Shown one piece after another: positions 1 to 8,418 of a stretch of 15,176 bases of DNA (positions within the stretch are counted from its first letter, which is position 1; every line of letters starts with the position of its first letter). The stretch is from Acidobacteriota bacterium (GTDB lineage: Bacteria; Acidobacteriota; Terriglobia; Terriglobales; Acidobacteriaceae). Under the pieces are notes generated by a model. That model made no database searches, was not told where the DNA came from, and saw nothing but the letters and a program-made list of their open reading frames with translations. Location of the stretch: positions 1 to 15,176 of the forward strand of contig JAKCDN010000021.1 in assembly GCA_021841795.1 (NCBI GenBank), written 5' to 3'. The position numbers were made by a program, and so were the translations under genes.

Positions 1-133
1 GACGGAGAGCGGCATCGCAACGCGCGCAGACATCGCCCGCCTGCGCAGTGCCGGCTTTGACGCGTTCCTCATCGGCGAGAGCCTGATGCGCCAACCCGAT
101 CCCGGCCAGGCCCTGGCCGCGTTAATCAAGTGA
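1..133 (+). CDS. trpC: Indole-3-glycerol phosphate synthase, C-terminal end (partial)
   Basis: Only the last 43 codons are present; the gene enters from the left edge and stops at TGA 131-133. The translation contains [14 protein letters not shown] followed by [13 protein letters not shown] and DPG, which is the conserved end of the TrpC (beta/alpha)8 barrel: the ESGI strand and the IGESLM phosphate-binding loop. TrpC closes the indole ring, turning CdRP into indole-3-glycerol phosphate in the cytoplasm. Its stop codon shares one base with the trpF ATG, so the two are probably translationally coupled. The missing N-terminal part cannot be assessed. The identification rests on these motifs plus the trpF-trpB-trpA genes that follow. 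Confidence 0.9.
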   Translation, partial: TESGIATRADIARLRSAGFDAFLIGESLMRQPDPGQALAALIK

Positions 134-816
134 TGAGCATCTGGATCAAGATCTGCGCCAATACCTCGCTGGCCGACGCCCAACTGGCCGCCGCGGCCGG
201 CGCCGATGCCGTGGGATTTGTCTTTGCGCCCAGCCCGCGCCGCGTTACCCCGGAAGCCGTTGCGGAGATAGTGCCGCATCTGCCGGCAGGGCTTGAAAAA
301 ATCGGAGTCTTCGTCGATGCTGCGTTCAGCGAAATTGCCGCGGCCGTCGCAACCGCCGGACTGACCGGTGTGCAGCTCCACTTCAACGCCCCGCCGGTTC
401 TGCCTGCCCAACTGCGTCAGCGCTTCGGAACCAGGTTGCGCATTCTGGGCGTGGTGCACTTTGACGCCGCCGCCCGCGAGCGCGTAACCGCGATCGCGCG
501 CGATGAAAATGTCGATGCGCTGCTGGTGGATTCGCGCACGGCTGGGGCGGTGGGCGGAACCGGGCAGACCTACGATTGGGGCGCGGCCGCGCGCTCCATC
601 TTCGGCCCCGCCGGGCAGGTCAAAATGATTGCCGCAGGCGGCCTGACGCCGGAGAACGTGGCGGAGGCAATTGCCGCGCTGCGCCCATGGGGCGTAGACG
701 TCGTTAGCGGCGTCGAGGCCGCTCCGGGGCGCAAGGACGCGGAAAGGGTGCGGGATTTCATCGCCAGGGCGAGAGCGGCGCGGTCGGAGCCCGGACCCGA
801 CAGCCTCCGCTCCTAG
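133..816 (+). CDS. trpF: Phosphoribosylanthranilate isomerase
   Basis: This 227-residue protein would catalyse the Amadori rearrangement of phosphoribosylanthranilate to CdRP, the tryptophan step before TrpC. Visible landmarks are IKIC at the N-terminus with Cys8 as the expected general base, [11 protein letters not shown] near residue 28, LLVDS with Asp133 as the expected general acid, GGTGQTYDW just after it, and the phosphate-binding AGGLTPENV and VVSGVE strands near the C-terminus. Length is close to the usual 200-230. ATG 133 shares its A with the trpC stop TGA; a GTG one codon upstream is possible but less likely. The usual KICG is KICA here and the usual QLHG is QLHF. These are mild deviations, probably lineage-specific. 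A 49-base gap separates it from trpB. Confidence 0.95.
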   Translation: MSIWIKICANTSLADAQLAAAAGADAVGFVFAPSPRRVTPEAVAEIVPHLPAGLEKIGVFVDAAFSEIAAAVATAGLTGVQLHFNAPPVLPAQLRQRFGTRLRILGVVHFDAAARERVTAIARDENVDALLVDSRTAGAVGGTGQTYDWGAAARSIFGPAGQVKMIAAGGLTPENVAEAIAALRPWGVDVVSGVEAAPGRKDAERVRDFIARARAARSEPGPDSLRS

Positions 817-865
817 TACACTGAGTAGTTCCCCGCTCTTTTGGGCAAACAAGCAGGAGCTGCAG

Positions 866-2074
<1,209 letters not shown>

Positions 2075-2092
2075 GGACTCATAAGATCTTCC

Positions 2093-2902
2093 ATGCCGAT
2101 TCGTTTCCATCACAAGCCGGGTCTGGTGATTTATTTGACCGCCGGCGATCCGTCTCTGGACGCGACCCGCGAAATTGCGATCGCAGCCATCGATGCCGGC
2201 GCCGATGTGATCGAGTTAGGCGTGCCCTTCAGCGATCCGCTCGCTGACGGTCCCGTGATTCAGCGCGCCATGGAGCGCGCTCTGGCCCACGGATCAAATC
2301 ACGGAGGCGTCCGGCTTAAGGATGTGCTCGCTCTGGCGCGCGAGATTCGCGCCGCCCGTCCCGAAGCCGGCCTCGTGCTCTTCAGCTATCTGAATCCGAT
2401 CTTGCGCCATGGCCTCGCCCGGTTTGCCGACGACGCCAAAGCTGCGGGCGTGGACGGCGTGCTCGCCACCGACATGATCGTCGAAGAGGCCGATGCATAC
2501 CTCGCCGAGATGAGCCGTGTCGGTCTGGCGCCGATCTTTCTCGCCGCGCCCACTAGCCCCGACGCGCGGCTTGAGGCCATCGCCGCGCACACCAGAGGAT
2601 TTGTCTACGCCATCTCGCGTACCGGCATTACCGGCAAGCAGCAGAGCGTGGCCACGGATGCGGCTGCGCTGGTGGCTCGGATCAGGCGATGGAGCCGGCT
2701 GCCCGTGGCTGTGGGGTTTGGCATCAGCAATGCGGAACACGTCGCCCAGGTGGCGGAGTTCGCGGATGCCGCGGTCATTGGCAGCGCCATTGTCGAGCTG
2801 ATTGAGCGCACTTGCTCGAGCAAAGGGCCGGAAGCTGCGCCCGATGCCGTGGCTCGATTTATCAAGGGCCTGCGCCTGCCCCATGCGGCGCCGGCCCGGT
2901 GA
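2093..2902 (+). CDS. trpA: Tryptophan synthase alpha chain
   Basis: TrpA (269 residues) cleaves indole-3-glycerol phosphate into indole and glyceraldehyde-3-phosphate and channels indole to TrpB. The motif ELGVPFSDPLADGPVIQ includes E41 and D52, which match the catalytic Glu49 and Asp60 of the Salmonella enzyme. YAISRTGITG, AVGFGIS and VIGSAIVE provide the remaining barrel and phosphate-binding loops. The N-terminus is short: only about eight residues precede the first beta strand, so the usual first helix is reduced. AAGGA at 2073-2077 overlaps the trpB stop and lies 15 bases upstream, so translation may depend on coupling to trpB. A 132-base gap before aroQ is the first sizable break in the cluster. 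Confidence 0.97.
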   Translation: MPIRFHHKPGLVIYLTAGDPSLDATREIAIAAIDAGADVIELGVPFSDPLADGPVIQRAMERALAHGSNHGGVRLKDVLALAREIRAARPEAGLVLFSYLNPILRHGLARFADDAKAAGVDGVLATDMIVEEADAYLAEMSRVGLAPIFLAAPTSPDARLEAIAAHTRGFVYAISRTGITGKQQSVATDAAALVARIRRWSRLPVAVGFGISNAEHVAQVAEFADAAVIGSAIVELIERTCSSKGPEAAPDAVARFIKGLRLPHAAPAR

Positions 2903-2925
2903 GTGAAGTAGCCAGCAGCAAACTG

Positions 2926-2955
2926 TTTACAGCAAACGGCTCTCTCCGCGACGAT
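2926..2955 (+). promoter_or_regulatory. Candidate internal promoter/operator ahead of aroQ
   Basis: The trpA-aroQ gap contains TTTACA at 2926-2931, five of six matches to a -35 box, and GACGAT at 2950-2955, a weak -10 with 18-base spacing. The -35 lies inside the palindrome CTGTTTACAG (2923-2932), flanked by two direct CAGCAAAC copies at 2916-2923 and 2930-2937. This could be a promoter with an operator driving aroQ-aroF-tyrA separately from trp. The -10 is poor, so confidence is low. Confidence 0.28.
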
Positions 2956-3025
2956 GCAGATTGCGGAGGCTGGCCCCAGCAGGATCGGGCGCTTGGCTGT
3001 CTGTTGTCGGATGTTTGCCGTTTAT

Positions 3026-3030
3026 GAGGA
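3026..3030 (+). promoter_or_regulatory. Ribosome binding site that decides the aroQ start
   Basis: GAGGA lies four bases before ATG 3035. The other in-frame ATG at 3011 has no purine-rich sequence in front of it, so 3035 is preferred. Confidence 0.6.
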
Positions 3031-3034
3031 TGCA

Positions 3035-3430
3035 ATGACCATCGAAGAGATGCGGGTACGGATCGACGAGCTGGATCGCCGGCTCGTCGAACTCATCAAT
3101 GAGCGCGCGCGCGCTGCGCAAACGATCGGCCGCATGAAGGCCGCCACTTCGCTGCCGGTCTACGAGCCGGATCGCGAGAAGATCGTCTACGCGAACGTGC
3201 GCGCGGCCAACAAGGGCCCGCTGCCCGACATTGAGCTGACGCATATCTACGAGCGCATCATCGACGTGATGCGGGCTTTGCAGCGCAACGAGCTGGCCAG
3301 CCAGAGACACGCCCAGGCCGCCGCCGAGAGCGGAGCGCCGGGCCACGCCGCGGGCGGGAACCCGCCCCCGCAGCAGCCAACTGCTGCCGAGGGCCCGGGG
3401 TCGGCGTCCGAGACAGGAAAAATATCATGA
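3035..3430 (+). CDS. aroQ: Chorismate mutase, AroQ class, with Pro/Ala-rich tail
   Basis: The 131-residue protein is an AroQ-class all-helical chorismate mutase converting chorismate to prephenate. Aligned by eye with the E. coli P-protein mutase domain, the active-site set is largely retained: R7 (R11), R24 (R28), K35 (K39), E44 (D48), R47 (R51), E48 (E52) and Q83 (Q88); M79 replaces S84. The catalytic domain ends near residue 88. The last 40 or so residues are Ala/Gly/Pro-rich with a PPPQQP run, so probably disordered. There is no prephenate dehydratase domain, so it is not a P-protein. Its TGA overlaps the aroF start as ATGA, implying coupled translation. A longer form from ATG 3011 is possible. 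Confidence 0.92.
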   Translation: MTIEEMRVRIDELDRRLVELINERARAAQTIGRMKAATSLPVYEPDREKIVYANVRAANKGPLPDIELTHIYERIIDVMRALQRNELASQRHAQAAAESGAPGHAAGGNPPPQQPTAAEGPGSASETGKIS

Positions 3431-4443
3431 TTGTTGCCATGCAGGAGAAGGCCACCGACGAACAGATCGACACCGTGATCAACGCCATGGAAGAAGCTGG
3501 CGTTCATGTGCACCGCACCACGGGCGAATTTCAGACGATTCTTGCCGGCGTCGGTCCCACCGGCGCGCTTGATCTGGCGAAGTTTGAGATGCTTCCCGGA
3601 GTGCTGCACGTCCACCGCATCAGCGCCCCCTACAAGCTCGCCGGCCGCGCCTGGAGGCCTGAGGGCACGGTCGTCGAGTTTAGAAACGGCGAGAAGATCG
3701 GCGGCCCCAGGGTGGCCGTCATCGCCGGACCCTGCGCCGTGGAAAACCGCCAGCAGATCTTCACCATCGCCGAATGCGTAAAAAAAGCCGGCGGAGGGTT
3801 TTTGCGCGGCGGCGCCTTCAAGCCGCGCAGTTCTCCATACTCGTTCCAGGGGCTGGGCATCCCCGGTCTTGAACTGATGCGCGAGGCCGCGGATGCGAAC
3901 GGGCTCTGCGTGGTCAGCGAAGTCATGGAGATCGCGCAGATCGAGCCCATGCTGCCCTTCGTCGATTGCTTCCAGGTCGGCGCGCGCAACATGCAGAACT
4001 TCAACCTCCTGCGCGAACTGGGGCAGATACGCAAGCCCATCCTGCTCAAGCGCGGCATCGCGGCCACCGTCGAGGAACTGCTGCTCTCAAGCGAGTACAT
4101 CCTCGCCGGCGGCAACTACGATGTGATCCTGTGCGAGCGCGGCATTCGCACCTATGAGACCTCCACGCGCAACACCATGGACATCGCTGCCATTCCCGTG
4201 CTCAAAAAGCTCTCGCACCTGCCCGTGGTCGGCGATCCCTCGCACGGCACCGGCCGCCGTGACATGGTTCCCGCCATGGCCAAGGCGGCCGTGGCCGCGG
4301 GCGCTGATGCGATCCTCGTCGAAATTCACCCCAACGCCGACAAGGCCGTCTCCGATGCCGCGCAGACGCTCTACCTCGACCAGTTTGAACAGCTGGTTGC
4401 GGAGCTGCGGGTGATTGCGCAGGCGGTAGGAAGAACGCTGTAA
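3427..4443 (+). CDS. aroF: 3-deoxy-7-phosphoheptulonate (DAHP) synthase, type I-beta with N-terminal regulatory domain
   Basis: The enzyme condenses phosphoenolpyruvate with erythrose-4-phosphate, the first committed shikimate step. Residues 1-70 form a small ferredoxin-like/ACT-like regulatory domain ([15 protein letters not shown]...), as in Thermotoga maritima DAHP synthase. The barrel follows with [42 protein letters not shown] and VEIHPN. The four expected metal ligands are C103, H273, E299 and D310, each one residue later than the published T. maritima set. At 338 residues the length fits. AGGA at 3415-3418 sits eight bases before the ATG, inside the end of aroQ. In the family the N-terminal domain binds tyrosine or phenylalanine; which ligand applies here is unknown. 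Confidence 0.96.
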   Translation: MIVAMQEKATDEQIDTVINAMEEAGVHVHRTTGEFQTILAGVGPTGALDLAKFEMLPGVLHVHRISAPYKLAGRAWRPEGTVVEFRNGEKIGGPRVAVIAGPCAVENRQQIFTIAECVKKAGGGFLRGGAFKPRSSPYSFQGLGIPGLELMREAADANGLCVVSEVMEIAQIEPMLPFVDCFQVGARNMQNFNLLRELGQIRKPILLKRGIAATVEELLLSSEYILAGGNYDVILCERGIRTYETSTRNTMDIAAIPVLKKLSHLPVVGDPSHGTGRRDMVPAMAKAAVAAGADAILVEIHPNADKAVSDAAQTLYLDQFEQLVAELRVIAQAVGRTL

Positions 4444-4464
4444 GCAATAACCGGAGCTGGCGGT

Positions 4465-4515
4465 GTTAGCGTAGTGAGCGGAGCTGATCCCGCCATCTCC
4501 ACCGGCTCCGCTAAC
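4465..4515 (+). repeat. Imperfect inverted repeat between aroF and tyrA
   Basis: GTTAGCG (4465-4471) pairs exactly with CGCTAAC (4509-4515). Inside it GAGC (4476-4479) can pair with GCTC (4505-4508), and GGAG (4480-4483) with CTCC (4497-4500), giving a bulged stem of about 15 pairs. An overlapping alternative pairs GGCGG (4459-4463) with CCGCC (4490-4494). It could be an intra-operon attenuator, an mRNA processing site or a dispersed repeat; there is no following U-run, so a simple terminator is unlikely. Confidence 0.45.
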
Positions 4516-4530
4516 TTCGCTTTCGAAGGA
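4515..4530 (+). promoter_or_regulatory. Small hairpin overlapping the tyrA ribosome binding site
   Basis: CTTCG (4515-4519), loop CTTT, CGAAG (4524-4528) is a perfect five-pair hairpin. Its 3' arm covers most of GAAGGA (4525-4530), the Shine-Dalgarno for tyrA. GAAGGA is five bases from ATG 4536 but overlaps ATG 4530, so it favours 4536 as the true start. Confidence 0.5.
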
Positions 4531-4535
4531 TGACC

Positions 4536-5396
4536 ATGATCTCGCGCATCGCCATTCTCGGTACCGGTCTTCTCGGCGCATCCGTAGGGCTTGCTCTCCG
4601 CGATGCCGGGTTCGAGGGCGCGATCGTCGGCTGGAACCGCGGCGCTGAGGGCGGTGAGACGGCACGGAAGATGGGCGCGATCAATTCGCTTGCTGCCGAT
4701 CCGATCGAAGCTGCGCTGGCCAGTCAGGTGACCGTGCTGGCCGTGCCCATCTACGCCACGCTCGACTTCATGGAGAAACTGGCAGGCGTCCTCGGGCCGG
4801 AGCAGCTTCTGACCGACGTAGGCAGCACCAAGCGCCTGATTACCGAAGCCGGCATGAGGCATTACAACACGCCGCAACGCGCTGCGTTCCTTCCCGGTCA
4901 TCCCATGGCGGGCAAGGAGCGAGGCGGCGCGGAACTGGGCGATGCCAATCTCTTTCGCGGCGCCGTGTGGCTCTTTACCGATGATCCCGCGGCAAAGCGT
5001 TCCCCGCAGTCGGCCGCGCTGGTGCGGCAGTGGCGCGAGTGGGTCGTCAAGTTAGGCTCGAAGACGCGCGATCTCGACGCGGTGCGGCACGACGAGCTGG
5101 TAGCCTGGGTCAGTCATCTGCCGCAGTTCACGGCCACGGCGTTGAGCGCGCTGCTTGAAGAAGAAGTAGGCGATGCCCCCGAGCTCAAGGACGTGGGTGG
5201 ACGCGCCCTGCGCGAGATGACGCGCCTCGGCGCGAGCCCATTCTCAATGTGGCGCGACATTGCGCACACGAACACTGAGTCGGTCGAACGCGCGTTGCTG
5301 GCCCTCGAACAGCGGCTGGCCTATCTGCGCGAAAATTTGCGCACGCAAGTGCTGCGCGACGAGTTCGAGCAGGCCAACAAGTTCCGCAAGGAATAG
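4536..5396 (+). CDS. tyrA: Prephenate dehydrogenase
   Basis: From ATG 4536 the protein has 286 residues (ATG 4530 adds Met-Thr). It oxidatively decarboxylates prephenate to 4-hydroxyphenylpyruvate with NAD(P)+, the committed tyrosine step. The N-terminal Rossmann fold has IAILGTGLLGASVG as the dinucleotide loop, then VTVLAVP and LTDVGSTK. The prephenate-binding half shows LPGHPMAGKERGG, with the catalytic His in that block, and HDELVAWVSHLPQ. The C-terminal part is helical, and no ACT domain is attached, so feedback control may act elsewhere, for example on DAHP synthase. Upstream AroQ supplies its prephenate. It ends five bases before the convergent permease gene, with no terminator in between. 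Confidence 0.95.
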   Translation: MISRIAILGTGLLGASVGLALRDAGFEGAIVGWNRGAEGGETARKMGAINSLAADPIEAALASQVTVLAVPIYATLDFMEKLAGVLGPEQLLTDVGSTKRLITEAGMRHYNTPQRAAFLPGHPMAGKERGGAELGDANLFRGAVWLFTDDPAAKRSPQSAALVRQWREWVVKLGSKTRDLDAVRHDELVAWVSHLPQFTATALSALLEEEVGDAPELKDVGGRALREMTRLGASPFSMWRDIAHTNTESVERALLALEQRLAYLRENLRTQVLRDEFEQANKFRKE

Positions 5397-5401
5397 GCCT
5401 C

Positions 5402-6670
5402 TTACTGCACCAGCCCGAGCCACGCCCATCCCACGGCCAGCGTGAGCAGCGTAACCGGAATGCCCACCCGCGAGTAATCCCAGAAACCGATGTGCGCCTC
5501 GTCGCGGGCGCGCTCCACGACGATCAGGTTGGCCACCGAGCCCGTAATGGTAAGGTTGCCGGCCAGGGTGCTGGCCATGGCCAGCACCATCCAGCCGGTG
5601 CGCGGGTTGTGGAACGAGGGCACCAGCGACTTGAGCAGCATCACCGCAGGCACGTTGCTCACAATATTCGAAAGCAGAGCCGTAAGGCCGGTTAAAATGC
5701 CCGCGTTCTGCAGGTTCAGTCGTGCCGCGATCGTGGCGAGGTCGTCCGTGAGCCCGGCGCGCTCGGCCCCGCCGACAATGAGAAACAGGCCGACGAAGAA
5801 GACGAGCAGACCCCAGTCCACCTCGTCATACACCAGGCGCGGCTCGCGGGTGCGGGTAATGAGCATGAGCGCCGCGCCCAGTGCCGCCATCATTGCCGGC
5901 GGCACGCCGCTGAGGAATCCCGCCAGCACCAGCGCGATCACGATTGCCGGCTTGCGCAGTTCGCGCAGGTGCATGTGCGGCGGTTCCGCGGGCGCAGCGG
6001 CCGCCGCGCCGTGCGGCGCGCCGCAGAGCAGCCGGATGACGAGCCAGTCCAGCAGCATCCCGATCAGCGCCACCGGTCCCAGATGCAGCAGAAAGTCGCG
6101 GTAGCTCAGGCCGGAGAATGAGCCGATGAGCATGTTCTGCGGATTGCCGGTGATCGTCGCCACGCTGCCGATATTGGCGGCCGTGGCCACCGCCAGCAGA
6201 TAGGGCAGCGGCTTAAGACCCATGCGCCGCGCCGCCGTGAGCGCAAACGGAACCATGACCAGGCAGATGATGTCATTGACAAAAAAGGCCGAGAGCGCGC
6301 CGGTGATGAAGATGGTGGCTGGAAGCAGATTGTGCGGGCTCAGGCGCGCGACCAGGTGCTCGGTAATCCACTCGAAGAAGCCGGCCAGACGCAGGCAGCC
6401 CACCACCAGCATCATCGAGAACAGCAGCACCAGCGTGGCAAAGTCGATCGAGCGCAGCGCTTCAGCCGCGCTGACCACGCCGAAGGCCACCATCAGCACG
6501 GCGCCGATAATTGCCATGCCCGGCCGGTCGATCTTCATTCCCGGCAGCTTGCCCAGCGCGAAGACCAGATAGCCGATGGCGAAAACCACATATGCCGCCG
6601 CGATTTGCCAGTGCGCGAGCGGCATGGAGTGCGCCGGGCTCAGTACGGGCAGGTGCAGACTCAATGCCAT
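5402..6670 (-). CDS. SLC13/ArsB-type anion permease
   Basis: This 422-residue protein has about ten to twelve hydrophobic segments and belongs to the ion-transporter superfamily of SLC13, ArsB and NhaD-like permeases. Two pseudo-repeats are visible: TITGNPQNMLIG at 173-183 with FFVNDIICLVMVPF before it, and GNLTITGSVANLIV at 371-383 with NIVSNVPAVMLL before it. Such paired Asn/Gly-rich hairpins bind substrate and cation in this fold. A low-complexity Ala/Pro stretch near 219-231 is probably the central cytoplasmic loop. Substrate (dicarboxylate, sulfate, arsenite or a cation) cannot be assigned. The start is the first possible one, because an in-frame TGA lies three codons upstream. No Shine-Dalgarno is seen; see the -10-like box at 6679-6684. 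Confidence 0.88.
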   Translation of the reverse strand: MALSLHLPVLSPAHSMPLAHWQIAAAYVVFAIGYLVFALGKLPGMKIDRPGMAIIGAVLMVAFGVVSAAEALRSIDFATLVLLFSMMLVVGCLRLAGFFEWITEHLVARLSPHNLLPATIFITGALSAFFVNDIICLVMVPFALTAARRMGLKPLPYLLAVATAANIGSVATITGNPQNMLIGSFSGLSYRDFLLHLGPVALIGMLLDWLVIRLLCGAPHGAAAAAPAEPPHMHLRELRKPAIVIALVLAGFLSGVPPAMMAALGAALMLITRTREPRLVYDEVDWGLLVFFVGLFLIVGGAERAGLTDDLATIAARLNLQNAGILTGLTALLSNIVSNVPAVMLLKSLVPSFHNPRTGWMVLAMASTLAGNLTITGSVANLIVVERARDEAHIGFWDYSRVGIPVTLLTLAVGWAWLGLVQ

Positions 6671-6678
6671 GTTGAATC

Positions 6679-6684
6679 AGTGTA
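6679..6684 (-). promoter_or_regulatory. Candidate -10 box for a leaderless permease transcript
   Basis: Read on the minus strand, TACACT (TAnnnT type) lies eight bases before the permease ATG, and no ribosome binding site intervenes. Transcription starting at the usual distance would begin at or within a base or two of the ATG. No convincing -35 is seen. Confidence 0.35.
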
Positions 6685-6868
6685 CGCGGACCGGGATACC
6701 GGCCCCGTCGATGACCCCGTATGCGCTCCGCTCCCTGCCGCCATGGCATCCTTGCGGTTACGCCTCCGGCCGCGCCTCGCTGCCTCACGCATGCCGCATC
6801 CTTGCTGCCTGCTATGCTCAAGGCTGCGGAGCCTCTCGCGCATGGGCCTCTGGGCTCCGTCCTGTTGC

Positions 6869-6874
6869 AAGGAG
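6869..6874 (+). promoter_or_regulatory. Ribosome binding site that decides the MFS start
   Basis: AAGGAG sits ten bases before ATG 6885. The frame stays open far upstream into the divergent intergenic DNA and the permease gene, but the upstream candidates lack a Shine-Dalgarno and would put a non-MFS leader ahead of the first membrane segment. Confidence 0.65.
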
Positions 6875-6884
6875 TCTCGCGCTC

Positions 6885-8255
6885 ATGTCCGATGCCTCAC
6901 TCCGCCCAACCCTGTCTGACGATGCGGCGCCTGAATCCACCGGATTCTTTCATCCCTCGGGACGCCTCTACCGCTTCACGATCCTGATCTTCATCAGTCT
7001 GCTGGTGCTCGGGAGCTATTTTGCCTACGACAGCATCGGCGCACTGGCCCCCACGCTGATTGAGGCGCTCCATCTCGACCGCAGCACCATCGGCAATCTC
7101 TACACGGCATATTCGGTGGCTGCCATCCTCATCGTCTTCTTCGGCGGCATGCTGTATGACAAGCTGGGGCCGCGCCATTCCAGCCTGCTGTTCTGCATCC
7201 TGGTGCTGGTCGGCGCAACCATCGTGGCCCTGGCCCAGTCGCGCTGGGAGCTCTTCGCCGGACGGCTGATCTTCGGCGCCGGCTCTGAAACGCTCATCGT
7301 GGTCCAGAGCGCAATCATCAGCCGCTGGTTCAAAGGCAAGGAGATGGCTCTGGCCTTCGGCATTGCTCTCACCATCAGCAGGGTCGGAACGCTGTTCAGC
7401 TTCAACACCGAGGAGCTGATTGCCCGCTACTTCGGCAGCTACCGCGTTGCGCTCTGGGCGGCGGCGGGTTTCTGCCTGTTCTCCGTCCTCTGCAACCTGG
7501 TTTATCTCGCGATGGACCTGCATGGCGAAAAGGTGCTCGCGCTGCCCGGGCCGGAGGGCGGGGATAAGATCGTCTTCTCAGACATCCGGAAGTTCACCTC
7601 TTCCTACTGGTACGTGGTGCTGCTGTGCGTAACCTTCTACAGCGCTATCTTTCCGTTCACGGCCCTGGCAACCGACATGTTCCACGACAAGTGGGGCATT
7701 CCGCTCGTGAGCGCGTCGTCGGGTGGCTTCATGGCCCAGATCTTTGACAACTTCCTGCACATGTTTTCTACCGCCCCGGGCGTGACCAGCATCATCATCT
7801 TCGCGTCCATGGTCTTTGCGCCTTTTGCCGGCAACCTGGTGGACCGCATCGGCAAGCGCGCCTCGCTGATGGTGGCTGGCTCGCTCCTGCTGATTCCGGC
7901 ACACCTCCTCATGGGCATCACGCACTGGAATCCGATCCCCAGCATGATCGTGTTGGGCGCGGCCTTTGTGCTGGTCCCGGCGGCAATGTGGCCGTCGGTT
8001 CCACTCGTGGTCGAAGAGAACCGCGTAGGCACAGCGTTCGGATTGATGACCGCCATCCAGAACCTCGGTCTGGGGTTGTTCCCGCTGCTGAACGGCAAAC
8101 TGCGCGACATGACGGGAAGCTACACCGCGACGCAAATCATGTTCTCCTGCCTGGGAGTGGCGGGATTGGTTTTTGCCTTTCTCCTGCTGCGCTCGGACCG
8201 CCGGCATGGCGGCAAGCTGGAGCAGGGGAAGCCCAAAGCCGCGGAATCGGCATAA
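6885..8255 (+). CDS. Major facilitator superfamily transporter, MFSD1-like
   Basis: The 456-residue protein has about twelve membrane segments starting near residue 31, with both cytoplasmic MFS motif A copies: GGMLYDKLGPRHS (88-99) and GNLVDRIGKRAS (316-327). Several blocks resemble, from memory, the eukaryotic lysosomal dipeptide transporter MFSD1: YFAYDSIGAL near 45, RLIFGAGSETL (127-137), SRWFKGKEMALAFG (146-159), and WPSVPLVVEENRVGTAFG then IQNLGLG (369-397). A peptide or small-molecule carrier role is an inference from this likeness; substrate is unknown. It is divergent from the SLC13-type permease with a 214-base spacer. The C-terminal tail after residue 438 is short, charged and cytoplasmic. 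I place it with confidence in MFS, less so in the subfamily. Confidence 0.88.
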   Translation: MSDASLRPTLSDDAAPESTGFFHPSGRLYRFTILIFISLLVLGSYFAYDSIGALAPTLIEALHLDRSTIGNLYTAYSVAAILIVFFGGMLYDKLGPRHSSLLFCILVLVGATIVALAQSRWELFAGRLIFGAGSETLIVVQSAIISRWFKGKEMALAFGIALTISRVGTLFSFNTEELIARYFGSYRVALWAAAGFCLFSVLCNLVYLAMDLHGEKVLALPGPEGGDKIVFSDIRKFTSSYWYVVLLCVTFYSAIFPFTALATDMFHDKWGIPLVSASSGGFMAQIFDNFLHMFSTAPGVTSIIIFASMVFAPFAGNLVDRIGKRASLMVAGSLLLIPAHLLMGITHWNPIPSMIVLGAAFVLVPAAMWPSVPLVVEENRVGTAFGLMTAIQNLGLGLFPLLNGKLRDMTGSYTATQIMFSCLGVAGLVFAFLLLRSDRRHGGKLEQGKPKAAESA

Positions 8256-8343
8256 CGCCTGTTCTTCTGCCATGAGCGCGTGCCAAGGCCGCGAAGCGGC
8301 GCTGCTGCCGCGTCCGCCATTCAGGTTGTTTTCAGGTTGCCTG

Positions 8344-8352
8344 TGCTAAGGT
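8344..8352 (+). promoter_or_regulatory. Candidate extended -10 promoter for the YncE-like gene
   Basis: TGCTAAGGT contains an extended -10 (TGn plus TAAGGT). A clear -35 at 16-18 bases is lacking; TTGTTT at 8326-8331 is 15 bases away. Just upstream, TTCAGGTTG occurs twice, at 8320-8328 and 8331-8339, an 11-base period that could be an activator site on one helix face. Confidence 0.35.
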
Positions 8353-8407
8353 GGCGCTGATGGTCCAACGACAGTGAAGTGCGAAACAACACCCTGTGAT
8401 CCAGGTT

Positions 8408-8413
8408 GGAGGA
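8408..8413 (+). promoter_or_regulatory. Ribosome binding site that decides the YncE-like start
   Basis: GGAGGA is five bases before ATG 8419. Starting there also places the signal peptide directly at the N-terminus, unlike the in-frame GTG at 8374. Confidence 0.7.
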
Positions 8414-8418
8414 TTTTG

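Noticed and set aside
4459..4515. Terminator between aroF and tyrA
   Set aside because: The inverted repeats have no trailing T-run and tyrA follows closely in the same direction, so a regulatory or processing structure is more plausible.
6576..6884. N-terminal extension of the MFS protein
   Set aside because: The extra sequence overlaps the divergent permease gene, is Cys/Arg/Pro-rich, and lacks a ribosome binding site; AAGGAG before ATG 6885 fits better.
8288..8311. GCCGC/GCGGC/GCCGC tandem hairpins after the MFS gene as a terminator
   Set aside because: Stems are only five pairs, overlap each other, and are not followed by a T-run.
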